Assembly (NCBI RefSeq): GCF_037893015.1
Contig: NC_133661.1
Coordinates: 189,981,991 to 190,045,990 of the forward strand
Source of the DNA: Macrotis lagotis
Taxonomy: Eukaryota; Chordata; Mammalia; Peramelemorphia; Peramelidae
Length of the DNA: 64,000 nt
Reading direction: 5' to 3'
The translations under genes were made by a program, and so were the position numbers. Positions 11,041 through 23,947 of the stretch are shown in pieces. How positions within the stretch are numbered: position 1 is the stretch's first letter; every line of letters begins with the position of its first letter. The notes beneath the pieces were generated by a model. The model was given only the letters and a program-made list of their open reading frames with translations, ran no database searches and was not told the origin of the DNA.

Positions 11041-14000
11041 ATACCAAGAATCTGTTAAAATAAAAAAAAATGAAAAAAAATAGAAGAAAATACCTCATTG
11101 TTAAAACAACTGACCTGGAAAATAGATCTAGAAGAGACAAGCCTGGAAATCATGGACTACCTAAAAACTTTGATCAAAAAAAAGAGCTTGAATTCCATAT
11201 TTCAGAATATGGTTAAGGAGAACTTCCCTAATATCCTGGAACCAGAGGGAAAAATAGTCACTGAAAGAATCCATTGCTCCATCTTCTGAAAGGGATTCCA
11301 AAATGAAAACACCAAAGAATATTGTGGCCAAACTCCAGAATTATCAGATCAAGGAGAAAATCTTGCAAGCAATCATAAAGGAACAATTCAAATATTAGGG
11401 AGCCACAATCAGGATTGCACAGGACCTGGTCACATCATCATCATTAAGGGATCAAAGGACCCAGAATATGATATTCTAGAGATTACAGCCAAGAATCCAT
11501 TATCCACTAAAACTGAGCCTTCTCTTTGAGGGGAAATGATGGATATTTAACAAAAATATGACTTTCAAACTTTTCTGATGAAAAGACCAGAGCTAAACAG
11601 AAAATTTGATCTTCAAAGAGGATATTCAAGAGATACATGAAGAGGTAAATAGGGGGGAAAGAAAAACTTATCCAACAAAATTAAACTGGTTACATCTCCA
11701 CCTGGGAGAAAAAGTCTCATAACTCTTGAGAATTAACTCCATCAGAGGGAATATACTGAGGCTAAAGGTATGAACATTCATGGTATGCCTTGACTTTGAT
11801 GTTTATTCATTAAAAAGGGGAGGATGTAATAAGAGGAAGGGGAGGTTGAATGGGGTAAATTACATCACATGAAGAGGTGCTGAGAACCTAATAAAATGGA
11901 GGGAAGGAAGGGAGGAGATGAGAACCACCTGAATAATCAGATTTGACTCAAAGAGTGATTAATACACACACTTAGTTGAGTTTAGAAATATATCTTACCT
12001 TTCAAGTATTAGGAGTGGAAGTGGGGAAGGGAAGGAGGGAATGATAGAAGGGAGGGAAGAAAGAAGGGATGAAGTGAGAGGAGAAAGGAAAGGGAAGGTG
12101 GTGAAAAGAAAGGGGAAACACGTTAAGGGAGGTGGTATTAAGCAAAACACTGGGAAGGAGGAACTAAGTGAAAGGAGAAAAAGAAGGGGAGATAGCATAG
12201 AGGGAAGATAAAGAGTAATTATAAGTGTAAATGTGAATAGAATGAACTCTTCTATAAAACGGAGGCAGATAGTATAGTACATTAAAAACCAGAATCCCAC
12301 AATATGCTGCTTACAAGAAACATAGTTCAAACAGAGAGATACACAGAATAAAGGTAAAAGGCAGGAGCAGAATATATATAAAGATTCAGCTGAAGTGAAA
12401 AAGTAGGGATAAAAATTCTTATCTCAGACAAAGCAGTTGCAAACATAGATCTCATTAAAAGAAATAGAAAAGGAAACTATATCTTCCTAAAAGGTACTAC
12501 AGACAAATAATTTCAATATGTGCATCAATTGGTATAGCATCCAAATTCTCAGAGGAGAAGCCGAATGAGTTACAGGAAGATACAGACAGCAAAACCACTG
12601 GTAGGGGACCTCAACCTTCTCTCAGAATTAAATAAATCTAACCATAAAAGAAACAGGAAGGAAATTAATGAAGTGAATAGAACATTAGAAAACTTAGATA
12701 TGATAGCTTGCTAGAGAAAATTGAATGGGGAAACAAAGGATTATACCGTTTGTTCTGTAGTACATGACACCTAAACAAGAATTGACCATGTATTGAGGCA
12801 TAAAAACTTCATAATCAAATGCAGAAAGACAGAAATAGTGAATGCATACTTTTCAGACTATGATGCAATAAAAACCACATGCATTAAAGAGCCTTGGAGA
12901 GATAGATCTAAAACTAATTGGAAACTAAACACCTAATTTGAAAGAATGAATGGATCAAACAACAAACCATAATTAGAATGAATGATTTCATTCAAGACCA
13001 TGACAATAACAAGACAACATATTAAAACTTATGGGATACAGCCAAAGCAGTTATTAGAGGATATATAATATCTCTGTATGCTTATATGAATAAAATAAAG
13101 ATTAATGAACTGAAGATGCAACTAAAAAAGTTACAGAAATAACAAATTAAAAATCCCCAATTAAATACCAAATTAGAAATTCTGAAAATTAAAGGTGAAA
13201 TTAATAAAATTAAAAGCCAGAAAAGAGTTGGTTTTATGGGAAAAAAACAATAAATTAGATAAACATTTGATTAATTTGATTTAAAATAAAAAGAAGAAAA
13301 CCAAATTATTACTATCAAAAATGAAAAAAGGAAATTCACCACCAATGGGGAGCAAATTAAAATGATATTCTGAACTATTTTGCTCAACTGTAGACCAATA
13401 AATTTGATAATCTAAGTGTAATGGATGAATATTTACCAAAAAAAATATGTTGCCCAGGTTAAAAGAAAAGGAAATTAAATATTTATATAACCCTAGTTCA
13501 GTAAAAGAAATTCAACAAGCCATCATTGAACTCCCTAAGAAAAAATCTCCAGAAAGATCCATAAGTTAATTCCATCAAACAGTCAAGGAAAAATTGATTC
13601 CAATTCTATCTAAACTATTTTTAAAAATAAGTGAAGGAAGTCTGCCAAATTCCTTCCATGGCACCAATATGGTGCCTAAACCAGGAAGAGTCAAATAGAG
13701 AAAGAAAATTATAAGCCAATTTCCCTTATCAATATGTATGCAAAAATTTTAAATAAAATATTAGCAAAGTGATTGCAGCAAGTTATCACCAGGATAATAC
13801 ACTATGATAAAGTTGGATTTATACCAGGAATGCAGGACTGATTCAATATTAGGAAAACTATCAGAATAATTGATCATATCAATAACAAACTTAACAGAAA
13901 TCATATGGTTACCTCAATAGATGTTGAAAAAGCTTTTGACAAAATATAGCACCATTCCTACTAAAAACAACAGAGAGTATAGGAATAAAGGGAATATTCC

Positions 14001-16295
14001 TTAAAATGATAAGCAGTATATATCTGAAACCATCAACGAGAATTTTATATAATGGAGAATAAGCTAGAGGCATTCCCAATAGGATCAGGGGTGAAACAAG
14101 GATGCCCATTATCACCACTATTATTCAATACTGTTTTATAAATGTTAGCTTTTGCAATAAGAGGGAAAAAAAAATTGAAGGAATCAGAATCAGTGATGAA
14201 GAAATGAAACTCTCACTCTGCATATAATATGATGGAATGCCTTTCTAACCCTAGAAAATGATCTTAAAAGCTATTTGAAACAATTAGCAACTTTTGCAAA
14301 GTCGCAGGATGTAAAATAAACCCACATAAATCTTCAGCATTGCTATATATTACTAAGAAGACACAGTAGCAAGAGATAGAGATATCCTATTTAAAATAAC
14401 TTAAGACAACATAATATATTTGGGAGTCTGTCAAGATAGAGGTAGACTCAGAAACTTTATGGAAACAACTATAAAACCCTTTTCACACAAACAAAATCAG
14501 ATCTAAATATCTGGGCAAATGTCAATTGCTCATGGGTAGGCCAAGCTAATAAAATAAAAATGACAATTCTACCTAAATTAAATTACTTATTTAGTGCCAT
14601 ACCAATCAAACTTCAAAAATATTACTTTAGTGAACTAGAAAAAATAATAACTAAATTCATATAGAGGAACAAAAGGTCAAGAATATCAATAAAATTCATG
14701 AAAAAATGCAAAAAGAAGGCAGCCTACCCATACCTGATGTAAAATTATATTATAAAGCATCAGTCATCAACACTGTTTCATACTGGCTAAGAAATAGTGG
14801 TAGATCAGTGGAAGAGATTGGGTACAAAAGAGAGACAGGAGTAAGTGACTATAGTAATTTGATAAACCCAAAGATTCCAGTTTCTGGGATTAATACCCAA
14901 CTCTGATAAAATCTGCTGGGAAAATTGGAAGATAGTATGACAGAAACTAGGCATAGATCAGCATTCACATCCTATACCAAAATGGATGCAGAATTTAGAT
15001 ACAAAAAATAATTATTATAAAACAATTTAGAGAACAAGGAATAGTTTACCTCTCAGATCTATGGAAAGAGGAGCAGTTTATGATCAAAGAAGAGATAGAG
15101 AACATTATAAACAAGCTAGGTAATTTTGATTACATTAAATTAAAAAGATTTTGCACAAAACCACCAATATTAGGAAAACTATCAGCATAATTTACCATAT
15201 CAATAACAAACCTAACAGAAATCACTGAAGATTTTAAAAGGATGTAGAAAGTTGGGAAACAATTTGTACAACTTGTGTTTCTGACAAAGTTCTCATTTCT
15301 AAAATATATGGAGAACTGAGACAAATTTATAAAAAAAAATCATTCCCTAGTTGATAAATGGTCAAAGGATATGGAAAGGCAATTCTCAGACAAATTGCTC
15401 TAAACACTATTGATTAGAGAAATGCAAATTAAAACATCTCCTTACACCTCTCAGATTGACTAATATGACTTGAAAGGAAAATGATCAATGTTGGAGAGTG
15501 TGTGGGAAAAACTGGAATACTAATGCAATGTTGGTGGAGTTGCAAACTGATCTAACCTTTCTGGAGAGCAATTTAGAATTATACCCAAAGGGCAATGAAA
15601 ATATGCATACCCTTTGATCCACCAATACCACTACTGGGTCTGTATCCTGAAGAGATCATGAAAAAAAGTAAAAATAATGTACTAGTGGCAAAGAATTGGA
15701 AATTGAGGTGATGCCCATCAATTGGAGAATGGCTAATCAAATTGGTATTTGTATGTAATAAAACCCTTTTGTTCTGTAAGAAATCATGAGGGACAGGATT
15801 TCAGAAAAGTCTGAAAAGATTTGCATGAATTGATGCTGATTGAAATGAACAAAATCAAAAGAACATTATAAACAGCAACATGGGGTGATGGTCAACCATG
15901 ATGGATTTCTTCATTTTAGCAGTACAATAAAAAAATTTTTTAAACTTGTTATGGAAACTACCATCCCTATGCAGAGAAGAAATTGTGAGTATAAATGTAG
16001 ATCAAAACATATCATCTTCAATTTTAAAAAGTTGTCTTTTATGTCATTTTTTCTCTATAATGTTTTCTTCCTTTCAATTGGATGTGATTCTCTTCTCACA
16101 TCATGTTCAAAATCAATCTATATTTACTATGGTTATAAATATGGAGTTTGTATCAGATCGCTTTCTATCAGAGGGAGGGAAGGGAGAGATGGAGAAAAAT
16201 TGTAAAACTCAAAAACCTTGCAAAAATATTTTTTGTAAAAACTACTCTTGTATGTAGTTGGAAAAACAAATTAATATATTTAAATTTTTTTAAAA
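11041..16295 (+). mobile_element. 5'-truncated L1 retrotransposon
   Basis: A 5.25-kb marsupial L1 flanked by 12-bp target-site duplications AGAATCTATGAA (11029-11040 and 16296-16307). At 11.1-11.65 kb is the C-terminal part of ORF1 (NILEPEGKI, then an AGGAGAAAATCTTGCAAGCA segment). At 12.5-15.75 kb is ORF2, including the reverse-transcriptase stretch that reads GFIPGMQ near 13.81 kb and the later ACCCTTTGATCC segment near 15.61 kb. It ends in an A/T-rich tail near 16.26-16.29 kb. ORF2 is broken in many places by stops and frameshifts, so the copy is dead. The small open frames inside it, for example at 11098-11289, are its remnants. Confidence 0.92.
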
Positions 16296-16307
16296 AGAAT
16301 CTATGAA

Positions 16308-16585
16308 GGAAGATGCTATCCATATCCAGAGGGAAAAAAACTAGTATAAAGAAGCATTTGTAATATATCTAATTGTGTCTAGTAATATACATCTTGGGGG
16401 TGGGGAGTGGGAGGGAGGGAGAGAAAAAACTAAAAGGGGGTAAAAAGGTATTTGATAACTTCATTATGTATTTAAAAGGAATAGCAAGTTTTTCATAAGA
16501 GATTTGAAATTTCATGTGTAATCAACTTTTTTCTATTATTGAAATGCTTGTTTTGTTTCATAAATTAAATATAATTTTTAAAAAA
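16308..16585 (+). mobile_element. Older L1 3' end, right part
   Basis: Continues the L1 interrupted at 11040. It has GATGCTATCCATATCCAGAG, a G-rich GGGAGGGAGGGAG stretch and an AT-rich end. Confidence 0.75.
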
Positions 16586-17700
16586 TTTAATAGATAGATT
16601 AATAAATTTATTGAAATTAAATAATAAATTTACATAATTAAGCTTAGAAATTACAGGATTCTTTACTAAAAGTCAGATTGCCCTTTTCAGATTCCTAGAG
16701 AGTGGGAGAGTGACTCAACTCACCTCAAATTTCTCTTTTAATATGTTACATCTTCATTTTTAATGAGTATCATAGACTCACAGCAGAAATCATTAAAGTA
16801 CCACTGAAGGAGATTTCCCAAAAAAATCCACAGAATGATAGACATGAGTTCAATGAAATATTGAATCTAGCAGTTATCCCACCCTAGAAACTCAGTTTCT
16901 CCTGCAACACACCCCAGTTTAATATTGCAAATCTACGCAATCTGTAAGTTCTATGAATCAGTCTAATGAATATAGTTTTTTTCTTTTTTAAAGATTAAAC
17001 TGTGAAACTGTCATGACTCATTGAGAAATCAGGTGACCAAATTTAATGGTAACTTGCTGGCCTTGCTAATTAAATCGTTTTCTCCTGGAAGTAATAAGAT
17101 TCAGAAATCTTCTCTTTTTTGTTTAACATAAAGAAAATCTTCTTTGGGATTAATACTAATGATCCTCAAACCAATATTTCTATCCATAATTCCTCCCCTG
17201 AACTCCATTCCTATTTTACAAAGTGTTTGATAGATATCTTTATTTAGATTTTTCTACAAACTTGTCAAAATCAACATTCCCAAAACAGAATTGACTTCTA
17301 AAAAATCTATTTCTTCAAGTTTCTCTCTCTTTGTTAAGAGCACCACCAAGCTAGCACAAGGCCCTTACTCATAGTTGGAATTTAATGAATCTTAGTGGAA
17401 TGAACAGAGTTGTCCCCAAGGATGTTGAGTTCCTCCAACAATGGATGTGGACAAACTCAGGCTATATGAACATTTATTGGTGATGTTTTGGATAGGAGAT
17501 GAACATGAAATCTAAAATTTACTAAGTTTATAGTCTAAAGGTTCAGTACATTCATTGGAAAAAGTTTGATTTTCTAAGTCATGGCTTAGATTTAGAAACA
17601 TTCCAAGTAGAGAAGAGGGAGAATGAAAGGCATAAATAAAAATGCAGCTGTACAAATAAAAAGAACAGCTGGGAAATAATATGATCGAATTTAAAATAAT
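16586..17700. other. OR-1 intron next to the first exon
   Basis: No gene is seen. The stretch from about 17.34 kb aligns with 34.51 kb onward in copy B (shared CTAGCACA, GGAATTTAATGAAT-like and GAGTTGT segments). A diverged L2 fragment may lie at its start. Confidence 0.45.
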
Positions 17701-17705
17701 CTCTT

Positions 17706-17780
17706 ACCTACTAGTTCTGACACAGTGTAAGAGTCAAAAATCAGACATCAGAGAAAGGCAGGGTGCTTAATTGCTCCTCC
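17706..17780 (-). other. Putative non-coding exon 1 of OR-1 with splice donor
   Basis: On the minus strand CTGTGTCAGAACTAGTAG is followed by GTAAGAG, a good splice donor (GT at 17706-17707). The same segment recurs upstream of OR-2 (34911) and OR-3 (62573). The 5' end is estimated from the TATA-like box at 17806-17815. Splicing to the acceptor at 6200 would give an intron of about 11.5 kb. Confidence 0.6.
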
Positions 17781-17805
17781 TGTAATTACTATTCAAGATA
17801 ATGAA

Positions 17806-17949
17806 CTATATAAAGTTCTTCCCTGCTAAGGAAGATAATTAATTTCCTCAATGTGTGTGCTCTGTTGATACCACTGGATGAGATCCAGTTCATGATTGGC
17901 TTTCCCTTGGTAGCTGTGGTTTAGAAGCCCACTGGATTTCCCAAAGGAA
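17806..17949 (-). promoter_or_regulatory. Putative OR-1 promoter
   Basis: A TATA-like CTTTATATAG on the minus strand (17806-17815) lies about 100 bases upstream of the donor. A homeodomain-type TAATTAAT lies near 17836. A degenerate Olf1/EBF palindrome TTCCCAAAGGAA is at 17938-17949. The palindrome aligns with the perfect copy at 35109-35120 upstream of OR-2. These motif classes are known in olfactory receptor promoters; activity is inferred. Confidence 0.55.
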
Positions 17950-19479
17950 CAAGCCTTCACACATTTACCTGGCAATGAAACAGGGTAGGACAGAGAAAGA
18001 GAACTGTTTCTTATGCACTGAAGAAAATAATCAACCAGTACTAGTTGATGTGAAACAATGCCCCAGAAGTATAAACCTTTTTGGAAGGGTAGATGTGATA
18101 GAGGAAAAAGTAATCACAGAATTGACAGATAAATAAAAGTCAGTATCATAGTGTAAGCACCATCTAACTAACAAGTAACCACCATGTAAGTAAACATCAA
18201 ATTAGGAAGGCAAGGTACTTGACTTATGAGATAGGAAAACATCTCTTTTCAATATCTTTTATAAGAGAATCAAAGTCTTTGTCCATTCTGATATAGCATA
18301 TAAAAACAGGAAGAGAAAATCACTGAGGAGGTGTTTTATTATAGCCCAGGCTGATATTCTGTAGTTTCAAAACTAGAATGGAAAAAAGAGAGAGAGAGAT
18401 GAAAAACAGATGAGAAATTACTGACTTTAGGAATCTTGTTCCTAGCTACATTTGCCAATGTGTCTCTATTTTTGCCTCTTATATGTCTCCTTGGTAATAT
18501 TCTGTGTGCTAAACTGCTGAAAGCTAGCTACCCTGATCTTTTGTAAAGAGTAAAAGTTTGTATGGTGATGCTTCTGTGTCACAAAGCTAGTAAGTACTTA
18601 TTACAACTTCTTAGAAAACCTGGGAAGAACTTTATGAACTGATACAAAATAAGAGTAGACCAGGAGAATAATCTAGACAATAACAGCAATATAGTAAAGA
18701 TAATCAATTCTGAAAAACCTCATAACTCTGGTTGATACAATGACCCATCACAAAATTCAAAGGACTCATGACCTACCTCTACCTCTTGGACTCAGAGTGC
18801 AATTGTTTCTTTCCTTTTGATTTTTTTTCTAGAATAAAACTAATGCAGAAGTTAATTTTGCATGATTTTACATATTTGTAATAAACTTTGTTTTTCTTGC
18901 CTTCTCATTCAGAGATCAAGGGAAGAGAATAGAGGATTTGGAACTTTAAAAAAATAAGAAATCTCTCTGCTTTACATTAAAAAAAAAAAAAACAAGTCTT
19001 TTCTTTTTCCCTGATTATCTTTCAAGTGAATATTCTAGAGTCATGAAATCATAACAAATCATTTTTATGAAATAAGGAATCCTTATTCCACTAACAACAA
19101 ACAAATAAGTCTCCCAAATGTTTTTAGGAAAAATTGGCTAGACATGTCTCTAACCCTGCTTCCTCGTTTTAGAATTTAGGAAAGGATAATCTTTCTCCTG
19201 AGAACTATGGAACTATTGTCTTTTTTCGAATTTGAAGTATGTAAAAGAGAAGAGGGAGAAAGAGAGGGAGAGGGAGAGGGAGAGGGAGGAGGAAGGAAGG
19301 AAGGAAGGGGGAGAGAGGGAAGGAGAGAGGAAGGAAGAAAGACAGAAAAGATAAAAACTGAGCTCTTGAGACTAGCTATTAGAAAACTCCAAGTAAATGT
19401 ATAAATAGCAGATCTTAAGATTAAAAGAAAAAATATTCCTTGTAGACTCTAAGCTCCATAACATTTGGAATCATTATCC
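17950..19479. other. Copy A upstream flank
   Basis: Non-coding. Segments at 18.0-18.4 kb and 18.4-18.54 kb align with 35.16-35.53 kb and 36.35-36.48 kb of copy B. A purine-rich (GAGGGA)n/(GGAA)n stretch lies at 19246-19345. Confidence 0.5.
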
Positions 19480-19622
19480 TTTTTTTTTTTTAGGTTTTTG
19501 CAAGGCAATGGGGTTAAGTGGCTTGCCCAAGGCCACACAGCTAGGTAATTTTTATGTGTCTGAGGTCGCATTTGAACTCAGGTCCTCCTGACTCCAATGC
19601 TGGTGCTTATCCACTGCCCCTC
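19480..19622 (-). mobile_element. WSINE1-type SINE
   Basis: Minus-oriented copy beginning with a T-tract. It is flanked by the 11-bp direct repeat GAATCATTATC (19468-19478 and 19625-19635). Lacks the extreme tRNA head. Confidence 0.92.
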
Positions 19623-19924
19623 TTGAATCATTATCTCATATAAAATTTATCCCAGTGTACAGTACAATATAGTATAAACCATAGGAACTAAATAAATGGT
19701 GATTTTTGAAGGTCCTCAAATCTATTCAGATTTAACTGGAACAGTTCTATGATTGGAATGTTTGTGATTAACAGAGAAGGCCACTTTAAATATTCTTTAC
19801 ACTTGAAGTAACTCTTGAAATGACCCTTTTTATCTGAGATCTGTAAATTGAGGAAACATAGGAGATGTCATCAATTTGACTAAAGGAACAAAGTATAAAG
19901 TTCTTATTCCAGAGAATTGGAGTT

Positions 19925-19997
19925 TGTCTTTCCTCTCTTTCTCTCTGTCTCTGTCTCTGTCTTTCTCTCTGTTTCTCTCTGTCTATCACTATGTCTA

Positions 19998-20040
<43 letters not shown>

Positions 20041-20110
20041 GTCTCTGTCTTTCTGTCCTTTCTGTCTCTCTGTTTCTTTCTCCCTCTCCCCTCTCTCTCA
20101 TTTTTCTCAT
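19925..20110. repeat. (CT)n / (CTGT)n microsatellite
   Basis: A pyrimidine-rich tract of CT, CTGT and TTTC units. It yields spurious Leu/Ser-rich frames on the plus strand and Arg/Glu-rich frames on the minus strand. Confidence 0.95.
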
Positions 20111-21114
20111 CTCACTTGTCCTTCTCTTCCTTCTCTCAATCAAAGATTGGGGGAGGGGATGCACTATAGGATTGGGACAATATGGACTAATTTGAAGGCT
20201 TTAGGGAACAATCAGAAGACTAGGAGAAAATGAAGATTAGTGAAAGAATGGGAATAAGGTGGGGAATCTGATAGAGAAGATAAGGAATAGAATCACTTAT
20301 TTATTTAGGAGCATTTGTCTTGGTAAAGTAATTAGAGAAACAAGTGAAAGAAGAAAATCAATGTGGAAGACTTCTAAGTAACATGAATTAAAGCAAAAAT
20401 AAGGGGAAACTTTCTCCGAATGTCCTATTTTTTTCTGAGAAATGTGAATCAAGTTTTTCAATTGAACCATTAAGAAAGGGTGATATTTGAGGATGGATAA
20501 AAAGGTATTTTTTTTTGTCTTTCTTTTCCCCTTTGCTTGACAGGATCCATTAGACAAGATTCAATTATTCCCACAATTTTTTATCAGATAATAAATCCTA
20601 ATTCCAGTAACTGGGGTCTTTGTATTTATTGACTATATTTACTTTGCTGTTTCACTGAATAAGTAAAATTATTTAGAAAATGTTGTCTCTTTATCCTACT
20701 GTTCATTCTACCTATAAGAAACTAATATTTTTTCATTTATTTATATCTATATTTTTACAAATAGCTTGCTGTGGTATTTACATAGTTCTTGCACATATCA
20801 TGGAGAGTAAAATCTAAAATATTTTACATCCTATAGTAATTTTAATGAGGATTTCTCTTCCCAGCTCTTCATGCTGGTTTGCAAATAATAGGTTCTTAAT
20901 AAAAAAAAAATTGAATTAGACATGAAATAGGAATCTGGAAGATCAATGATAAATAAGACATCATATAAAAGCTAAGTGGTCAGAACGGTCAAGTGATATA
21001 ATTTTGCTGTGTTTCAAAGTAGAAATGTAGGAAATAGAATTAGAATACTTTTTGAATAACTAAATAAAAAGATAAAATTGCAAAAATTAGATAGCTTATT
21101 CCCATCTGCACCAA
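20111..21114. other. Copy A upstream flank
   Basis: Non-coding. 20.27-20.45 kb aligns with 43.79-43.97 kb, and 20.92-21.06 kb with 44.77-44.9 kb in copy B. The short stretch at 20.15-20.28 kb corresponds to one end of the long minus-strand L2 in copy B. Confidence 0.5.
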
Positions 21115-21540
21115 ATTCTTTTTTTAAAAAAAATAAATTTATTTATTTTTCCAAGTACAATCAAAGATAGTTTTAAACATTCATTTATGGTAAAGTTTTA
21201 AGTTCCCCTCTTTCTCACTCTCCCTTCCCTCCCCTCTCCTTTTGATAGTAAGTAATCTAATATAGGTTTTACATACATAACTATGTTAAATGTATCTCCA
21301 TATTAATCATTTAATGAAGAAGAATCAGAACAAAAGGGAAAATATGAGAGAAAAATATAAAGTATAAAATAAATGTTAAAAATTGGAAAATAGTATGCTT
21401 TGATCTGCATTCAGAGTCCATAGCTCCTTCTCTGGATGTGTATGGTATTTTCAATTTAGAATTGTCTTATCATTGTATTGCTGAGAAGAGCAAGTCCTTT
21501 ATAGTTGATCATCATACAGTGTTGCTGACTAAGTTCTTTT
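21115..21540 (-). mobile_element. L1 3' end
   Basis: The reverse strand of a marsupial L1 3' end. A pyrimidine-rich CTCCCTTCCCTCCCC segment is followed by CTTTGATCTGCATTCAGAGTC and GTTGATCATCATACAGTGTT. 5' truncated. Confidence 0.8.
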
Positions 21541-21779
21541 AAGGGTTAATAATTAAATTTCAGTGAAGTCACTTCCTTTCATACTTTTGCTGTCTTGTGC
21601 CCAGACCTATACTCTGGTGGAAGGTAGGGACATGGACAAAAGCAGAAAGAGTTTTACCTTTAGGAATAAACAGTAACACCCTATTGCCTCTGGGAAAGAG
21701 TTCAAATGCCTCTTTTTGGCATTTAAAGCTTTTCACAGAAGCCTGACTCCATGTTATATTTTGTTTCCTTTTGTGCCCT

Positions 21780-22018
21780 TGGTAGTTCTTTTCATTTCTT
21801 ATTGTTGACTAATTTTCTATTTTTTGTACAATGCTTTATGACTCCATTTGGGTTTTTGTTTTATAAAGATTCCAGAGAGCTTTGCCATTTCCTTCTCTAG
21901 CTCTTTTTTACAGATGAAGAAACTGAAGCTAAAAGAATTAAGTGATTTTTGAACTCAAGAAGATAAGGTTTCTTGACTTCAGACCCCAGTACTATATCCA
22001 CTGTGCCACTGAGCTGAC
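21780..22018 (-). mobile_element. CORE/WALLSI-type SINE
   Basis: The reverse strand shows CTTTATGACTCCATTTGGG, TTGCCATTTCCTTCTC, ACAGATGAAGAAACTGA and an inverted tRNA head (CCACTGTGCCACTGAGCTG). Confidence 0.7.
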
Positions 22019-22019
22019 C

Positions 22020-22760
22020 ATAGTCCTTTCACATACTGATCTATTTTTCATTCCTCACAGGTGATCCTCTTAAGTCTCATCATTTTGCCTTTACACTGGC
22101 AAGTCACTATGCCCTCTTCACCTTGTTTCAGGTCTGCTTGTGATTTTTTGGATTCCAACACATGCCTCAGCTTCCATTAACACCTAGACTGTCCTTACCC
22201 CAGACTAGTCCTCTGCCATGGCAGCCCCACCCTTCCAGTGATGAGTATCTCCCCAGCCTTACATGAGCTGGAAGGGCTCCAATTGACCCACTTTCATTTC
22301 TCTCTTGTCTCTGCTCTTATCTTCTGCTCTTCCTCATCATTACTGTCTTAGGATCTTCCTCCCTGCAATTTCCAGATATCCTTTTGGTCTCCCCAAAAAG
22401 ATATAGAACTGCAACCATCTTCTCACAAAAGAATGCAATCTTCTTAGGGGAATAGACTGTCTTTATTTTTGCTTCTATTTGTATCCATAGGATTTAATAC
22501 CATTTCTAGTACACAGCTAGTGCTTAATAAATGTTCATTGACTTGCCTTAAAATCCTGGCCTCTTTAAAGACAGCTCAAACATCACATTCTAAAAGTAGT
22601 TTTGCCCCAACCTCCTATTTTATCCTTTCTACTCTATTCTTAATTATCTTCCATGCTAGTGTTTCTCTAGTTTTTTCTTAATTAACAAGAACTGTTTTTA
22701 TATTTTTTCCCAACCCTTAGCACAGTGTTCAACATATATTAAGTAGAAAGTAAATACTTC
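22020..22760 (+). mobile_element. L2 LINE 3' end
   Basis: Diverged L2 ending in the typical GTGCTTAATAAATGTTCATT (near 22522), followed by a further L2-like stretch. Paralogous sequence lies at 46.62-47.42 kb, so the insertion predates the tandem duplication. Confidence 0.65.
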
Positions 22761-23040
22761 TCTTTTTCATATTCCTCCCATAGGAAGATTAGACTTCTTG
22801 AACCATCCTGGGCTCTTTTCAGTGGGTTTTTACCTTATCTTGCCAGGATCCATCCTTCTATATCACTTCTCAGCTATCATTTTCTTCTAGGTGTACACTA
22901 TCTCCCCTTTATGTATTGTCTTCCCCATTAGAATGGGAGCTCCTTAAGGTCTTTCTGCTATGTGAAGCATCAATGTTAAGCATAGAATGTGACAATAAAT
23001 GCTTAATAAATGTTTTATCATTCAACATTAATTCCTTTTT
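22761..23040 (+). mobile_element. Second L2 3' end
   Basis: Contains CATTAGAATGGGAGCTCCTT and AATGCTTAATAAATG, the classic L2 terminus. The paralogue is at 48.77-49.02 kb. Confidence 0.7.
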
Positions 23041-23593
23041 GATTGACTGATTGATTAATTGGGAGCAGGATCACTGAATCCATGAATTAAATAGATTTGC
23101 AGTAATGCTTCTGCTTTCACATTACTGGTGTGTAATACCCTCATAGTAATATATTCTTGACTTAGAGATGAATTTATGAGTCATACAATTAAAGATGCAA
23201 AAATTGAGAGGCTCCAGAAGGAGGTAGAATACAAACTATTGATATAAATGAATTATCTATATCAAACACTGTACTACTGATGAAAAAAAGCATCATCACC
23301 AAGAAAAGGCCATAAATGCATCAGGTACCTTTTCAATAGTCAGAATGAAGCATAGGGACATTGGTGGTTATGTCACAGGGCCCTCAGGTATCTGATGGTA
23401 CACATGACAGATGGAGCTGAGCTCTTGATCAAAAGTACATACTCTGGTGATGAACAGAAGAAAAAAAGAATCAGACATTTGTCAGAGTGATCAATGGTAT
23501 CACACTCATTTAAAAAAAAATTCCAACTAGTACTTTCTTTATAAGTACCATTCCACAGTCTTGCTGACAGTTCCATGACTAAGGCAATAATCA
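23041..23593. other. End of copy A block
   Basis: Non-coding. 23.1-23.58 kb aligns with 49.08-49.57 kb (shared CACCAAGAAAAGG and CTTGATCAAAA segments). Confidence 0.5.
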
Positions 23594-23740
23594 GGGGCAG
23601 CCAGGTGGCACAGTGGATAGAATACTAGTCCTGATGTCAGGAGGACCCAAGTTCAAATCCAGCTTCAGACACTTAATAATTGCCTAGCTATGTGACCTTG
23701 GGCAAGTCACTTAACCCCATTGCCTTAAATAAAAAATGTT
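23594..23740 (+). mobile_element. WSINE1-type SINE
   Basis: Full copy from GGGGCAGCCAGGTGGCACAG to an imperfect A-rich tail. AAGGCA(A/G)TA repeats sit on both sides. It lies at the upstream end of copy A and is not shared with copy B. Confidence 0.9.
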
Positions 23741-23947
23741 TAAAAAGAAGGCAGTACCCTAAAAAAAAAAGGCAGTAATCTGAGCCTACCTGCTTCAGCA
23801 TTGGAATAATGATCTGACTCTAAAAAATAATCAGAAATCCAAATACACTTAAACTTCCAATTTATTGTGATCTTCCATCTTCCATTTTAGTCCCATGCCG
23901 ATTAAAATGATCATAAAGTATCTTTTGATCTTCTACAGTAAAATCCA

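Larger units (their letters stand above)
5190..23780 (-). repeat. Tandem duplication, copy A (OR-1 unit)
   Basis: Diverged paralogue of 23.9-49.65 kb. Collinear matches: coding exon, 9.7-10.55 kb, 17.34-18.54 kb, 19.72-20.45 kb, 20.92-21.06 kb, 21.6-23.58 kb. Size differences are explained largely by unshared insertions. Confidence 0.8.

Noticed and set aside
19904-20233. Overlapping Leu/Ser-rich and Arg/Glu-rich frames
   Set aside because: Translations of a CT/GA microsatellite.
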